64,000 nt of DNA. Source: PWQG01 sp050486205. Its GTDB lineage: Bacteria; Pseudomonadota; Gammaproteobacteria; Pseudomonadales; Pseudohongiellaceae. Both the position numbers and the translations under genes were made by a program. Shown one piece after another: positions 17,254 to 26,391 of this stretch. The notes beneath the pieces were generated by a model, which had not been told where the DNA came from, made no database searches, and worked only from the letters and a program-made list of their open reading frames with translations. The stretch lies in the NCBI GenBank assembly GCA_050486205.1, contig JBJHCW010000009.1:1-64000 (forward strand), read 5' to 3'. Every line of letters starts with the position of its first letter. The stretch's first letter is position 1.

Positions 17254-18252
17254 TCAACCCAGCAGTTGCAGGGGAGGTTCATCCAGTGCTGCCATCTGTT
17301 CGCGAAGTTCCAGCACGTGCTCGGCCCAGTAGCGTTCGGTATTGAACCAGGGGAAGCTCATTGGAAAGGCAGGATCTTCCCATCGCCGCGCCAGCCAGGC
17401 GCTGTAATGCATTATTCTCAGTGTACGCAAGGGCTCAATCAAAGCCAACTCCCGGGCGTTGAAATCATTGAACTCGCGGTACCCCTCAACCAGCTCCAGC
17501 AATTGTCCCTGTCGCTGATCGCGGTCACCGCTGAGCATCATCCACAGGTCCTGGATTGCCGGCCCGTTGAGTGCATCGTCAAAATCGACAAAATGCGGTA
17601 TGTCACCGCGCCACAACACATTGCCCATATGGCAGTCGCCGTGCAGACGCAGCTGTTTCAGATCCTTGTGATGACTGAACACCACTTGCAGGCGGTCGAT
17701 GAGATCGCGGCTCAGGCTGTCATAAGCCGGACGCAGTGAATCGGGGATGAAGCCTTGTTCGAGCAGAAACTCCCGGCTGTCGATAGCCAGGCGCTGCACA
17801 CTCAGTTCCGCACGGTGTCTGAAAAGTTTTTGCTTGCCGCACAGGTGCACGCGCGCCAGAAAGCGGCCCATGACCAGCAGATTGTCCGGGTCTTCCAGAT
17901 CCGGTGCCCGGCCGGCCAGTTGCGGGAATACTGCTATCAGAAAATCGCCATGTTCATGAAGTGTGCCTTTGCCCTGAATGTCCATGGGTGGCACCACCGG
18001 GACTTCCAGGTCGGCCAGTTCGAGTGAAAAGTCGTGCTCCTCCTGTATCTGTCGGGAGCTCCAGCGGTCCGGACGATAGAACTTGACGATCACCGAGGGG
18101 CCGCCCATGGTGCCGATCTGATAGACACGATTCTCGTAACTGTTCAGTGCAAATATTCGGGCATCTGCCTCAATGCCAAGCTGCTCCACGGCGTCCAGTA
18201 CACGGTCCGGTGTCAGTTGTTCGTAGGGATGTTTTTTCTCGGCGCTTGGCAT
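17254..18252 (-). CDS. srkA: Stress response serine/threonine kinase SrkA (YihE/RdoA family)
   Basis: A 332-residue aminoglycoside-phosphotransferase-fold protein kinase. In E. coli it protects against stress-induced death by opposing MazEF effects. Visible: N-lobe SYENRVYQIG and VIVKFYRPDRW (ATP-binding Lys), catalytic loop LRLHGDCHMGNVLW, and FVDFDDALNGPAIQDLWMML (metal-binding Asp), closely matching the E. coli protein. Length matches (328 in E. coli). ATG 18252 has no strong Shine-Dalgarno. It is divergent from the ABC exporter gene, with about 110 bases between them. Confidence 0.93.
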   Translation of the reverse strand: MPSAEKKHPYEQLTPDRVLDAVEQLGIEADARIFALNSYENRVYQIGTMGGPSVIVKFYRPDRWSSRQIQEEHDFSLELADLEVPVVPPMDIQGKGTLHEHGDFLIAVFPQLAGRAPDLEDPDNLLVMGRFLARVHLCGKQKLFRHRAELSVQRLAIDSREFLLEQGFIPDSLRPAYDSLSRDLIDRLQVVFSHHKDLKQLRLHGDCHMGNVLWRGDIPHFVDFDDALNGPAIQDLWMMLSGDRDQRQGQLLELVEGYREFNDFNARELALIEPLRTLRIMHYSAWLARRWEDPAFPMSFPWFNTERYWAEHVLELREQMAALDEPPLQLLG

Positions 18253-18363
18253 TGTCTGTGTCGCAGTTCAGATCAGGGTCGACCATACTGCGGCACGCGG
18301 CCAGACTTGGCAAGTCGCCTGATTTTGTTTGCCTGGCAATCGTGAGCGTGCCAGACTCGCCGG

Positions 18364-20139
18364 ATGGCCAGTATCTCCAACACAACACAACAAGGCAGGC
18401 ACAACCTTTTGCAGGCAGCGGCATTTGTGCTGCCCTATCGCCGCCAGCTACTGCTGGCCACGCTGGCTTTGCTGTTCACAGCCGGTGTGACGCTGGCGCT
18501 GGTCCAATACGTGCGTATCATCATTGACGCCGGTTTTGTTGCCGGTTCAAGTGCTGCGTTGACCGGGGCTGTAGGCGGGTTTTTGCTCCTGGCTGTGCTG
18601 CAGGCACTGGGCACCTTTGCCCGCTTCTACTGGGTGAGCTGGTTGGGTGAACGGGTGACCGCGGATATCCGCAAGGCGGTGTTTGATCATCTGCTTGTGA
18701 TGCATCCGGGGTACTTTGAAAACAACTTCAGTGGTGAGATCCAGTCTCGCATCACCACGGATACCACATTGCTGCAGACGGTCATCGGGTCGTCTGTTTC
18801 CATTGCCCTGAGAAACGCGCTGCTGCTGCTCGGGGGTACTGTATTCCTGTTCATCACCAACCCAAGGCTGACCAGCGTCGTGCTGCTCTGTATTCCCCTT
18901 GTTGTTGCGCCGGTACTGATACTGGGTCGCCGGGTACGCGCGTTCTCACGCCGCACCCAGGACCGTATTGCCAATGTGGGCGCCTATGTTGGTGAAAGCA
19001 TACAGCAGATCAAGACTGTGCAGGCCTACAATCACGAGCTCGAGGACAGGCGGCTGTTTGCCGGTCATGTGGAATCCGGCTTTTCCGCCGCCCTGTCCCA
19101 GATTCGTGCGCGGTCCCTGATGATCGCCATTGTGTTGACGTTGATCTATGGGGCACTGGCCGTCATGATCTGGGTAGGTGGCCAGGATGTCATCAGTGGT
19201 CGCATGAGTGCAGGTGAATTGACCGCTTTTGTCATTTACGCGGTGATAGTGGCCGGCGCCGTTGGCGCCATCAGCCAGGTCATCGGTGATCTGCAACGCG
19301 CCAGCGGCGCCACCGAACGCCTCATGGAGTTGCTCAATGCCAAACCCCTGATCAGTGCGCCGCCCCACTTCACCGCCCTGCCCCGGCCCGTACAGGGCGC
19401 ACTGCAGCTGGAAAATGTGCGCTTTCACTACGAATCGCGCCCCGATGCGCCGGCGCTGGATGGACTGGGTTTTGCTGTGGAGGCCGGTACAAGCCTTGCC
19501 ATTGTCGGGCCGTCCGGCGCCGGAAAATCCACGCTGTTTGATCTGTTACTCCGCTTCTACGATCCCGACGAAGGTTCAATCCGGATAGATGGTGTGGATA
19601 TCCGGCAACTGGATCCGGCAGAGTTACGTCAACAGTTTGCGCTGGTCAGTCAGCAGCCGGCGATATTCACCGGCACCGTGGCAGACAATATCCGGTACGG
19701 AAAACCCGACGCCAGTGATGAAGAGGTGATTCGCGCCGCCGAGGACGCATTCGCCATGGAGTTCATACACCGTCTGCCTGATGGCATCAACAGCCATATG
19801 GGCGAAGCCGGCATCCGGTTGTCCGGCGGGCAGAAGCAGCGCCTGGCCATCGCCCGGGCAATACTGAAGAATCCGGGGATACTTCTGCTTGATGAGGCGA
19901 CCAGTGCACTGGATGCAGAAAGTGAGAACAAGGTGCAGCTGGCACTTGAACGATTGATGAAAGAGCGTACAACCCTGGTGATTGCACACCGGCTTGCGAC
20001 CGTACGTAACGTTGACCGCATAATGCTGATGGATGCCGGCAAAGGTATTGCGATGGGAACCCATGCCGAGTTGCAGGCTTCATCGCCGCTTTATGCAAGA
20101 CTTTGTGCGTTGCAGTTTTCAGCTTCAGAACTTTCTTAG
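18364..20139 (+). CDS. ABC exporter, fused permease and ATPase (MsbA-like)
   Basis: A half-transporter of 591 residues: a six-helix type IV exporter membrane domain (about 20-320) and a C-terminal ATPase (about 345-585). Walker A GPSGAGKST, Q-loop LVSQQPAIF, signature LSGGQKQR, Walker B ILLLDEATSALD and switch His in IAHRL are all intact, so a homodimer should be active. It resembles MsbA/ABCB-type exporters of bacteria; lipid, peptide or drug substrates are all possible. No lpxK follows, which argues against it being the essential MsbA. Its last codons overlap the 3' end of the convergent SDR gene by 15 bases. Confidence 0.9.
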   Translation: MASISNTTQQGRHNLLQAAAFVLPYRRQLLLATLALLFTAGVTLALVQYVRIIIDAGFVAGSSAALTGAVGGFLLLAVLQALGTFARFYWVSWLGERVTADIRKAVFDHLLVMHPGYFENNFSGEIQSRITTDTTLLQTVIGSSVSIALRNALLLLGGTVFLFITNPRLTSVVLLCIPLVVAPVLILGRRVRAFSRRTQDRIANVGAYVGESIQQIKTVQAYNHELEDRRLFAGHVESGFSAALSQIRARSLMIAIVLTLIYGALAVMIWVGGQDVISGRMSAGELTAFVIYAVIVAGAVGAISQVIGDLQRASGATERLMELLNAKPLISAPPHFTALPRPVQGALQLENVRFHYESRPDAPALDGLGFAVEAGTSLAIVGPSGAGKSTLFDLLLRFYDPDEGSIRIDGVDIRQLDPAELRQQFALVSQQPAIFTGTVADNIRYGKPDASDEEVIRAAEDAFAMEFIHRLPDGINSHMGEAGIRLSGGQKQRLAIARAILKNPGILLLDEATSALDAESENKVQLALERLMKERTTLVIAHRLATVRNVDRIMLMDAGKGIAMGTHAELQASSPLYARLCALQFSASELS

Positions 20140-20928
20140 CAATGCAGGATAACTGGACGGGAACAGTCGGCTGATCCAGGAAAGGGTCCGGCCCTTGTTC
20201 CCGGTGACTATGCGACGCTTGCCCCTGAGCAGGCCGTTCAGAATTTCGGCAGCACAGATTTCCGGTGCCATGGTCAGCATGCGCTCTGCACCGCCTTCCA
20301 TCGACGCTTCATAGTCGCCGTAAGCCGCGGCACGTCGTGCTGTGTTGGCGATGTCCGTGCGTATGCCGCCCGGGTGCACACTCACCGCGCGCACACCGGT
20401 GCCTTCCAGTTCACTCCACAGGCACTCGGTCAAACCGCGGACGGCAAACTTGGACATGTTGTAGGCGCCCTGTGTGGGAAAGGATACAAGTCCAAAGACA
20501 CTGGAGATGTTGACAATACAGCCTTCGCCGCGTTTGAGCATGCCGGGCAGAAAGGCCTTGGTTCCGTACAACACACCCCACATATTGACGCCGAGTTGCC
20601 ATTCAAACTCCTCGATGCTGGTATGCTCCACCGTACCGATGATGGTGGCGCCGGCATTGTTGAACAGGAAGTGCGCCACACCGAAGTCTTCCAGGACCCG
20701 ATCCGCATGATCGAATACCGCCTGCCGCGAGGCCACATCCAGCGTGTAGGCCCGGGCCTGGCTGTCGGCGCCGCTCTGCTTGGGCAACAGGGTCATGGTC
20801 TCATCCAGCGTCTTGCGATTGATATCAGACAGGGCCAGATGTGCGCCCTCTTTTGCCAGGGCGAGGGCCAATGCGCGACCAAGACCGGAACCGGCGCCGG
20901 TTATCACTACTACCTTGTTGCTGAACAT
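20125..20928 (-). CDS. Short-chain dehydrogenase/reductase
   Basis: A classical SDR of 267 residues, an NAD(P)-dependent oxidoreductase in the cytoplasm. Cofactor motif TGAGSGLG near residue 10, NNAG near 92, catalytic Ser in NISSVFG and YNMSK (Tyr, Lys) near 158. The NDIN-like motif SDINRK after strand 2 (Asp) suggests NAD preference, but this is soft. ATG 20928 has GGAGACACCTGAC upstream. It probably shares a transcript with the LapA-like gene 16 bases upstream. Substrate unknown. Confidence 0.9.
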   Translation of the reverse strand: MFSNKVVVITGAGSGLGRALALALAKEGAHLALSDINRKTLDETMTLLPKQSGADSQARAYTLDVASRQAVFDHADRVLEDFGVAHFLFNNAGATIIGTVEHTSIEEFEWQLGVNMWGVLYGTKAFLPGMLKRGEGCIVNISSVFGLVSFPTQGAYNMSKFAVRGLTECLWSELEGTGVRAVSVHPGGIRTDIANTARRAAAYGDYEASMEGGAERMLTMAPEICAAEILNGLLRGKRRIVTGNKGRTLSWISRLFPSSYPALLRKF

Positions 20929-20944
20929 GTCAGGTGTCTCCTGA

Positions 20945-21163
20945 TCAGGAACGGTGGGATTTACGCATCCAGTTCCGGACCATTGAAATCGTGAACCCGC
21001 CGGTCAGCATGCCAAGAAAATAAATGATGATGACAAGAAGCGCGCGAGGCATTGTAAAGCTCGCCGCGAGAAAACGCACAGTCACCATTTCGAGATTCTG
21101 GAAGGTGAAAATGGCCACAACAGCAGCCAGGAGCAGGATCAGGCAAAAATAGACGTAGTGCAA
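20945..21163 (-). CDS. LapA-domain (DUF1049) inner-membrane protein
   Basis: A 72-residue protein with two membrane helices (FCLILLLAAVVAIFTF and LLVIIIYFLGMLTGGF), the conserved QN after helix 1 and a basic C-terminal end (NWMRKSHRS), typical of the lipopolysaccharide assembly protein A/YciS family. In E. coli LapA works with LapB to control LpxC turnover; no lapB is seen here, so this may be a paralogue. The start is TTG 21163, with GGAGGGT upstream. It lies between the SDR and a periplasmic hypothetical on the same strand. Confidence 0.8.
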   Translation of the reverse strand: MHYVYFCLILLLAAVVAIFTFQNLEMVTVRFLAASFTMPRALLVIIIYFLGMLTGGFTISMVRNWMRKSHRS

Positions 21164-21180
21164 AAGTACCCTCCGGATGA

Positions 21181-22101
21181 TTATTCCAGTCTTTGTAGCT
21201 GAAAACGCAGCTCGAATGTCTCCGGTGCTGATTCAACCACCATCAGTGTACCCACAATACGTGTGTCCGGATCAAGCTGCCGCGTCCAGTGTCCGCTGCT
21301 GACCGGATCCTCCACCACCTCACCCACAGCTGACCACCCCTGCTCCTCAACCTGATCGGCAAAGTGGCGGTAAACAGTATCCATTTGCCAGTTGATCTGA
21401 AGGGTGTGACTGCTTTCGTAGCGATTGCCGGAGCTACCCCGAGAGCCACCATCCACAAATGGCCGAAAAGGCTGTGTGCCCTCTTCCGGTATTACAAGCT
21501 GTGGCATATGTTGCCTGAGATCCAGTGGCCCGCCCATGGCGCTGGCCATCAGCATGGCACTGGCCTGGCCGCCGCTGCGGATCTGCGAACAGTATGACTG
21601 GGGGAATCCCTGAGGTGAGGAGATGCTCATGGTGACCAGGGAGTAGTCCGCCTGGGCGCCGGCCATGACGGACACCGTTGTGTCATCGTCTCCGCATAAC
21701 TGTACCGGACGCTGCGGCGCGGTGCGCTGGATAAAACCGGTCCGTGGCCCCATGCCGGGTACCGGCGCCTGTGTATAACCGTGGTTTTCGAACAGGCTGA
21801 CAAGGTTGGCAACAGCCTCTTCGGTACCGAGAGGACTGCGAAGCACAGTGCGTGCAGAGTCACGTTGTTCAACGCTGCCCACTACAGAGTAAGAATCCGG
21901 CAGTACCAGATCGGGAAATCGTTCATGAATACCTGAACTGGCCTGTGGTGGGCCAGTGACAATGTTCTGGATCAAACCCCGGAGCAGGTCCAGGGGCACC
22001 AGGTCATCATCAAAGTCAGTTGCAGCGAACAGTGGTTGTGTCAGCAGAGCGAACACTGTTGTGAAGGAAACCGTGAAGACAGAATACCGGACGTTGCGCA
22101 T
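21181..22101 (-). CDS. Periplasmic hypothetical protein
   Basis: A 306-residue protein with a signal peptide (VRYSVFTVSFTTVFALLTQPLFAAT). The mature part contains two related-looking segments: NLVSLFENHGYTQAP near residue 105 and FADQVEEQGWSAVGE near 245, each preceded by a Gly/Ser-rich stretch and followed by a strand-rich region, suggesting an internal duplication. Two Cys (CGDDD and YCSQIRS) could form a disulfide. GGAGG precedes ATG 22101. It follows the molybdenum hydroxylase genes on the same strand after 75 bases. I do not recognise a family. Confidence 0.7.
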   Translation of the reverse strand: MRNVRYSVFTVSFTTVFALLTQPLFAATDFDDDLVPLDLLRGLIQNIVTGPPQASSGIHERFPDLVLPDSYSVVGSVEQRDSARTVLRSPLGTEEAVANLVSLFENHGYTQAPVPGMGPRTGFIQRTAPQRPVQLCGDDDTTVSVMAGAQADYSLVTMSISSPQGFPQSYCSQIRSGGQASAMLMASAMGGPLDLRQHMPQLVIPEEGTQPFRPFVDGGSRGSSGNRYESSHTLQINWQMDTVYRHFADQVEEQGWSAVGEVVEDPVSSGHWTRQLDPDTRIVGTLMVVESAPETFELRFQLQRLE

Positions 22102-22176
22102 GGTGAACCTCCATGAAAAGTCCTTCTTTGCATGAACAGTCTGTAAGCGAACGTCCAGTATCCCTCAATTCATCAA

Positions 22177-23169
22177 TCAGGCCAACAATGCCCGCTTCAC
22201 CAGATTGTCCATCATTGGCATCTTGTAGTGGTTGTGGTTCAGCGGTCGGGCGCCCTGGCTTGCCAGCCCGCTGGCTGCATCGGCGGCATCCTGACCCAGA
22301 CTGCGTCCACGGACCGCGCGCTCGACGTTGGTCAACCGGCGCGGTTTGCATTCCACCGCCCCGCAGACAAAGCGCGACTCGGCAATGGAGCCACCGTCTT
22401 CGCGAATGGCCACCGCCAGGTTGACCAGCGCAAAATCCCAGACGTTGCGGTCAGCCACTTTCTCATAGTAGAACCTGGCACCAGCCCATTTTTCGGGAAT
22501 ACGCACAGCCGTCATGATTTCGCCCGGGCGCAGCACTGTGGTTTCAGTGATATTCACGTTCGGACCAACAAAATACTGTTCGGCCGGCACTGTGCGTGTG
22601 CGTCCGCCTTCCCGTGCAATCACCATCTCCGCTTCCAGTGCTACCAGCGCAGGCCCGACATCACTCGGTGTGACGGCGACGCAACGACTGGCGCCGAAGA
22701 TTGCATGCTCCCGGTTCATGGCATCGGGTGTGTCGGCGTAACACAGGTTACCCCCGGCACGGTAACAGTCGAGTCCGCGCCGGTAATACCAGCAGCGCAC
22801 ATCCTGATTCAGGTTGCCGCCGAGGGTACCGGCATTACGAATCTGTGGGCTGGCAACAACGCGAGCAGCGTCTGAAAGCAATGAATACCGCTCGCGGATC
22901 AATTCGGACTGCTCGATTTCGGTCAGAGTGCTCAGGGCACCAATCTCGATGCCGTTGTCGGTTTCCCGGATACCGCGCAGCTCTTCGATACCGTTCAGGT
23001 CGATCATGGCCTGTGGTCGCTTGACGCGATCCTTGAGCCACCCGTAGGTGTCCTGTCCACCGCCCAGCAGCCATCCGCGATCGGCATAGCGACCGGCAAG
23101 GCTGAGAGCATCCTCTACCTGCACGGGCTGATAGAGCTCCATATCTGGCATTATGTCGTGTGCTGGCAT
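22177..23169 (-). CDS. FAD-binding subunit of a xanthine-dehydrogenase-family oxidoreductase (PaoB-like)
   Basis: A 330-residue subunit M of the molybdenum hydroxylase family. FAD contacts appear in GWLLGGGQDTYGWLK near 32 and RNAGTLGGNLNQDVRCW near 112. A Cys-rich insert (RCWYYRRGLDCYRAGGNLCYA) has the spacing found in PaoB/HcrB-like subunits that bind an extra [4Fe-4S] cluster. C-terminal CO dehydrogenase flavoprotein domain: FVCGAVECKPRRL. No signal peptide is present, so export would require riding with the Tat-signal subunit. It follows the molybdenum subunit by 10 bases, and GAGGACATTCCT precedes ATG 23169. Confidence 0.9.
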   Translation of the reverse strand: MPAHDIMPDMELYQPVQVEDALSLAGRYADRGWLLGGGQDTYGWLKDRVKRPQAMIDLNGIEELRGIRETDNGIEIGALSTLTEIEQSELIRERYSLLSDAARVVASPQIRNAGTLGGNLNQDVRCWYYRRGLDCYRAGGNLCYADTPDAMNREHAIFGASRCVAVTPSDVGPALVALEAEMVIAREGGRTRTVPAEQYFVGPNVNITETTVLRPGEIMTAVRIPEKWAGARFYYEKVADRNVWDFALVNLAVAIREDGGSIAESRFVCGAVECKPRRLTNVERAVRGRSLGQDAADAASGLASQGARPLNHNHYKMPMMDNLVKRALLA

Positions 23170-23179
23170 AGGAATGTCC

Positions 23180-25642
23180 TCAGAATGTGTTGGTTTTCAT
23201 GCCAATGGTGCTGTAGTCGTTCCGGGCAACATGATTCACAATCATATCCGCTGTGACAGGCACCCGGTTGAATAAATGTCCATCCAGCGCATCGGCTATG
23301 GCACTTGTCAGCGCCGCGGCAGCGCAGCCCTGGGCTGGTTCACCGACGCCGCGCGCGCCAATCGGATTGTAGGGGTCTGCCATATCAGCCGCAGCACTGT
23401 GCATGTGCGAAGGCACATCCAGATAGGTTGGTGGCTTGCTCTGATACAGGCCAACATTGGCTGGCAGTCCGTTCTGATGGTCGTAGACGTGTCGCTCGTA
23501 GCCTGACAGTCCGATACCCCAGACGCCGCCACCGTTCATGGCCTGCGCATACCCCTTGGGATGGATGATGGTGCCGCAGTCGGCCACACCGGTATAGTCC
23601 AGGATCTCGTACTTGCCGGTGTCCAGATCAAGTTCGATCTCGATGAATCCGACAGCAAGCCCGGGGACAACGCCGTCCAGCGGCAGATCGTCCTTTTTGA
23701 CCCCAATCAGGCCACTGCCCTGCAGGGCCTGGACAGAGCGTCTGGTTGTATCGTGCAGGTCATCAGGATACTCCATGCCACTGTAGCGACCACCCATTTC
23801 GATGGCCAGCTGGGCGGCACGCGCATAAGTGATGCCGGTTTCAGTGTCGTCGCTGCGGAACACACGCTCGTCGCCAATGTCGTAATCGTCGGGTTCACCG
23901 CCCAGCTCGGCAGCGGCGATCTCCTTCAGTTTGCTGACCATGTCCTGGGCAGCCACCCAGTTGGAGCGATTCTCGGTAAAGATTGTGACACTGCCGCCCT
24001 GGAAAATACTGTGGGGCAGATGCAGGTCCGAGTTGCCGTGGACAATTTCGCAGCTCTCCCATTTGCACTTCAGTACTTCAGCCGCTGCGCGCACGGAGGC
24101 AGCGTAGGAATAGGTGCCGAGATTACCAATGCCGGTATGCAGGTGAATCCTGCCATCGGGTGTGATGCGGATCAGACCGTCGTAACCACTGGAGCCTGCG
24201 GAGTGATAACCCAGTCCAACTCCCACGCCCCTGACCTTGTTGCTGCCTGGCTGGCGTCTTGGCTGGGCATTTTTTGCTTCCCAATCAAACATTTCCGCGC
24301 CTTTGTCAATGGCATCCTTGAGGTAGGCGCTGGTGACGCCATTCATCGCTGGTGCCAACCGCGCGTCGTTGTCCGGGGCATTGATGCGGCGCAGCGTCAT
24401 ACGATCAAAACCTGCCTGTTTGGCCGCCTTGTCGATGATCGGTGCAATGGCCGCAGCCATTTCGTTTTCACCCGGCCCCCGCTGCGCGCCGCGCGGGGTG
24501 GTGTTGGTGTACACGGCAATGCCACGGAAGCGCATCGCTTCAGGCTGGAACACCATGTTCATGTGTCGCGCTGATGCGGCACCGCTGCCGCCACCGCCGG
24601 CGCCGGCGTCGTTGACGATGACAAGATCAATGGCACCGATCTTGCCGTCATCCTTGACACCGACCTTGACCCATCCCTGCATGCCAGAGCGTGCAGAGCC
24701 AACATAGAACTCTTCTTCCCGGGTAATGCGTAACTGCAGAGGCCGGTTGAGCTTGCGTGCAAAATGGCCACAAACTCCCATCATGGGATAAGGCGTGATC
24801 TTGGAACCAAAACCACCACCGGTGTTTTCGTTGATCAGGCAGATGTTCTCGGGCGAGACGCCCAGCATCGCTGCCAATGGGCCATGCGCGATGGTGTGAC
24901 TTTGCAGTGAGCCGTGGAAGTAACATTTACCGTTCTCCCAATAGGCCATGCCGGTGCGCGACTCGAGTGAGTGGTGAGGATAACCGATGGTCACAAAAGG
25001 CTCTTCCACAATGGTTGAGCATTGGGCGAACTGGGCGTCGATATCGCCCTGCTCCCACTCAGAGGTAAAGCGCGCGCCTGCGGGCTCTCGGCCGGCGCGG
25101 AACAGGGCCAGTGTGTCATTGGACCACTTCACCGAGTCGATGGCCTGACCAGCCTGTGTTGTGCCCTCAGCGGCGGTCTCGGTCTGTACCAGGGTATTGC
25201 CCATTGGATAGGCATCCGGGCCACCTTCGGCCAGGCTGTCCAGTGGATCCACCACGAACGGGCGACGCTCGAACTCGACCACAATTTTTTCCAGTGCGGC
25301 TTCGGCAATTCGCTCGCTGGTTGCCGCTACTGCCAGAATTGGCTGGCCGACATAGGTGACATAGTCCTTGGCAAGCATGGGGTTGGCAGGTGGCTGGCTC
25401 GGTGGCAGGTCATCTGCAGTCAGAATACCCAGCACGCCCTCCATGGCCAATGCCTCGGAGGCGTCAATTCGCAGCACGCGGCCGGATGGCAGCGGGCTGG
25501 TCAACAGGCGAGCGAAGACCATGCCTTCCTTACGGAAGTCCTCTGCGTAGCGGGCAGCGCCGGTGACCTTGCCTTCCACATCAGGCGGCGTGAAGTCGCG
25601 GCCGATGTGCATGAAATTGTTGCTACCGTTCACGTCAGTCAT
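23180..25642 (-). CDS. Molybdopterin-binding subunit of a xanthine-dehydrogenase-family oxidoreductase (PaoC-like)
   Basis: The catalytic subunit, 820 residues, binding the molybdenum cofactor and hydroxylating aldehydes or N-heterocycles. Characteristic segments: DVEGKVTGAARYAED near the N-terminus, NENTGGGFGSKI (cofactor loop), RRPFVVDPLDSLAEGG, TPRGAQRGPGENEM, and the C-terminal GARGVGEPAQGCAAAAL with the catalytic Glu. ATG 25642 overlaps the upstream Fe-S gene stop as ATGA. No signal peptide. Substrate cannot be read from sequence; aldehydes are the default guess from the PaoABC-like arrangement. Confidence 0.92.
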   Translation of the reverse strand: MTDVNGSNNFMHIGRDFTPPDVEGKVTGAARYAEDFRKEGMVFARLLTSPLPSGRVLRIDASEALAMEGVLGILTADDLPPSQPPANPMLAKDYVTYVGQPILAVAATSERIAEAALEKIVVEFERRPFVVDPLDSLAEGGPDAYPMGNTLVQTETAAEGTTQAGQAIDSVKWSNDTLALFRAGREPAGARFTSEWEQGDIDAQFAQCSTIVEEPFVTIGYPHHSLESRTGMAYWENGKCYFHGSLQSHTIAHGPLAAMLGVSPENICLINENTGGGFGSKITPYPMMGVCGHFARKLNRPLQLRITREEEFYVGSARSGMQGWVKVGVKDDGKIGAIDLVIVNDAGAGGGGSGAASARHMNMVFQPEAMRFRGIAVYTNTTPRGAQRGPGENEMAAAIAPIIDKAAKQAGFDRMTLRRINAPDNDARLAPAMNGVTSAYLKDAIDKGAEMFDWEAKNAQPRRQPGSNKVRGVGVGLGYHSAGSSGYDGLIRITPDGRIHLHTGIGNLGTYSYAASVRAAAEVLKCKWESCEIVHGNSDLHLPHSIFQGGSVTIFTENRSNWVAAQDMVSKLKEIAAAELGGEPDDYDIGDERVFRSDDTETGITYARAAQLAIEMGGRYSGMEYPDDLHDTTRRSVQALQGSGLIGVKKDDLPLDGVVPGLAVGFIEIELDLDTGKYEILDYTGVADCGTIIHPKGYAQAMNGGGVWGIGLSGYERHVYDHQNGLPANVGLYQSKPPTYLDVPSHMHSAAADMADPYNPIGARGVGEPAQGCAAAALTSAIADALDGHLFNRVPVTADMIVNHVARNDYSTIGMKTNTF

Positions 25643-26226
25643 GATAGTTGCCCCGAGGCGCGCATCACGCCATTCAGATAGTGATCATAGGCTCCACAGC
25701 GGCAAAGGTTGCCAGCCAGTGCATGGCGGGCCTGTTCGCGCGTGGGTCTCGGGTTGGTGTTCAGCAACGCCACCGCGGACATGACCTGGCCTGGCGTGCA
25801 GAATCCACATTGTGGGCTGAGTTCATCAATGAAGGCCTGCTGGACCGGGTGCAGCGTCCCGTCATCGGCGCGAAGCCCTTCCACCGTTGTCACTTCCCGC
25901 TGGCGGACCGAGTGAGTCAGCATGGAGCAGGCGTAGTGTGTTGTGCCGTCCACCATGACCGTGCAGGATCCACATTCGCCGCGGTTGCAACCAAGCTTGG
26001 TGCCGGTCAGGTTGAGGCGGTAGCGCAGTGTGTGCGCCAGTGTTTCCTGGGGCAACACATCCACGTGCCGGGTTCGGCCATTGACGTTGAGGGATACCAG
26101 GCGTTCGACACCGCCCTGTGGTCTGGATGAGGCGCTTGCCAGATACCAGCCGGCGCCACTGCTGGCGGCGGCACCGGTAAAGATGGCGGCCTTGATGAAA
26201 CGTCTGCGAGTCAGTTTGGGGTTCAC
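25639..26226 (-). CDS. [2Fe-2S] subunit with Tat signal (PaoA-like)
   Basis: A 195-residue electron-transfer subunit. The Tat signal reads TRRRFIKAAIFTGAAASSGAGW, pointing to export of the assembled complex to the periplasm. Plant-type ferredoxin cluster Cys: CNRGECGSC and a downstream Cys in HYACSML; second cluster in QCGFCTPGQ and NLCRCGAY. Start is GTG 26226 with GGGAGTGATACG upstream. Gene order here is Fe-S, Mo, FAD, whereas in E. coli paoABC it is Fe-S, FAD, Mo. No PaoD/XdhC-type maturation gene is in the window. Confidence 0.92.
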   Translation of the reverse strand: MNPKLTRRRFIKAAIFTGAAASSGAGWYLASASSRPQGGVERLVSLNVNGRTRHVDVLPQETLAHTLRYRLNLTGTKLGCNRGECGSCTVMVDGTTHYACSMLTHSVRQREVTTVEGLRADDGTLHPVQQAFIDELSPQCGFCTPGQVMSAVALLNTNPRPTREQARHALAGNLCRCGAYDHYLNGVMRASGQLS

Positions 26227-26333
26227 CGTATCACTCCCGAGGGTCTAGAGGGATGGAGGTGCACAGGCATGCGCTTCCTGCAGCCCGGACACATGTTCAT
26301 ATTGTTCTGCCGGTTTCAGCGTTGTATTTCATT

Positions 26334-26370
26334 ATTATATGTACGTGGAAGACTACTGGACTCCGGTCCA
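26334..26370 (-). promoter_or_regulatory. Candidate promoter with operator dyad for the molybdenum hydroxylase operon
   Basis: On the minus strand a perfect -10 hexamer TATAAT (26339-26334) lies about 110 bases before the Fe-S gene. The -35 zone has no TTGACA but is occupied by a perfect dyad TGGAC-N4-GTCCA (26357-26370), where an activator could sit. No regulator gene adjoins. Confidence 0.4.
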
Positions 26371-26391
26371 ATAATCAAATTCACGCCCCGC

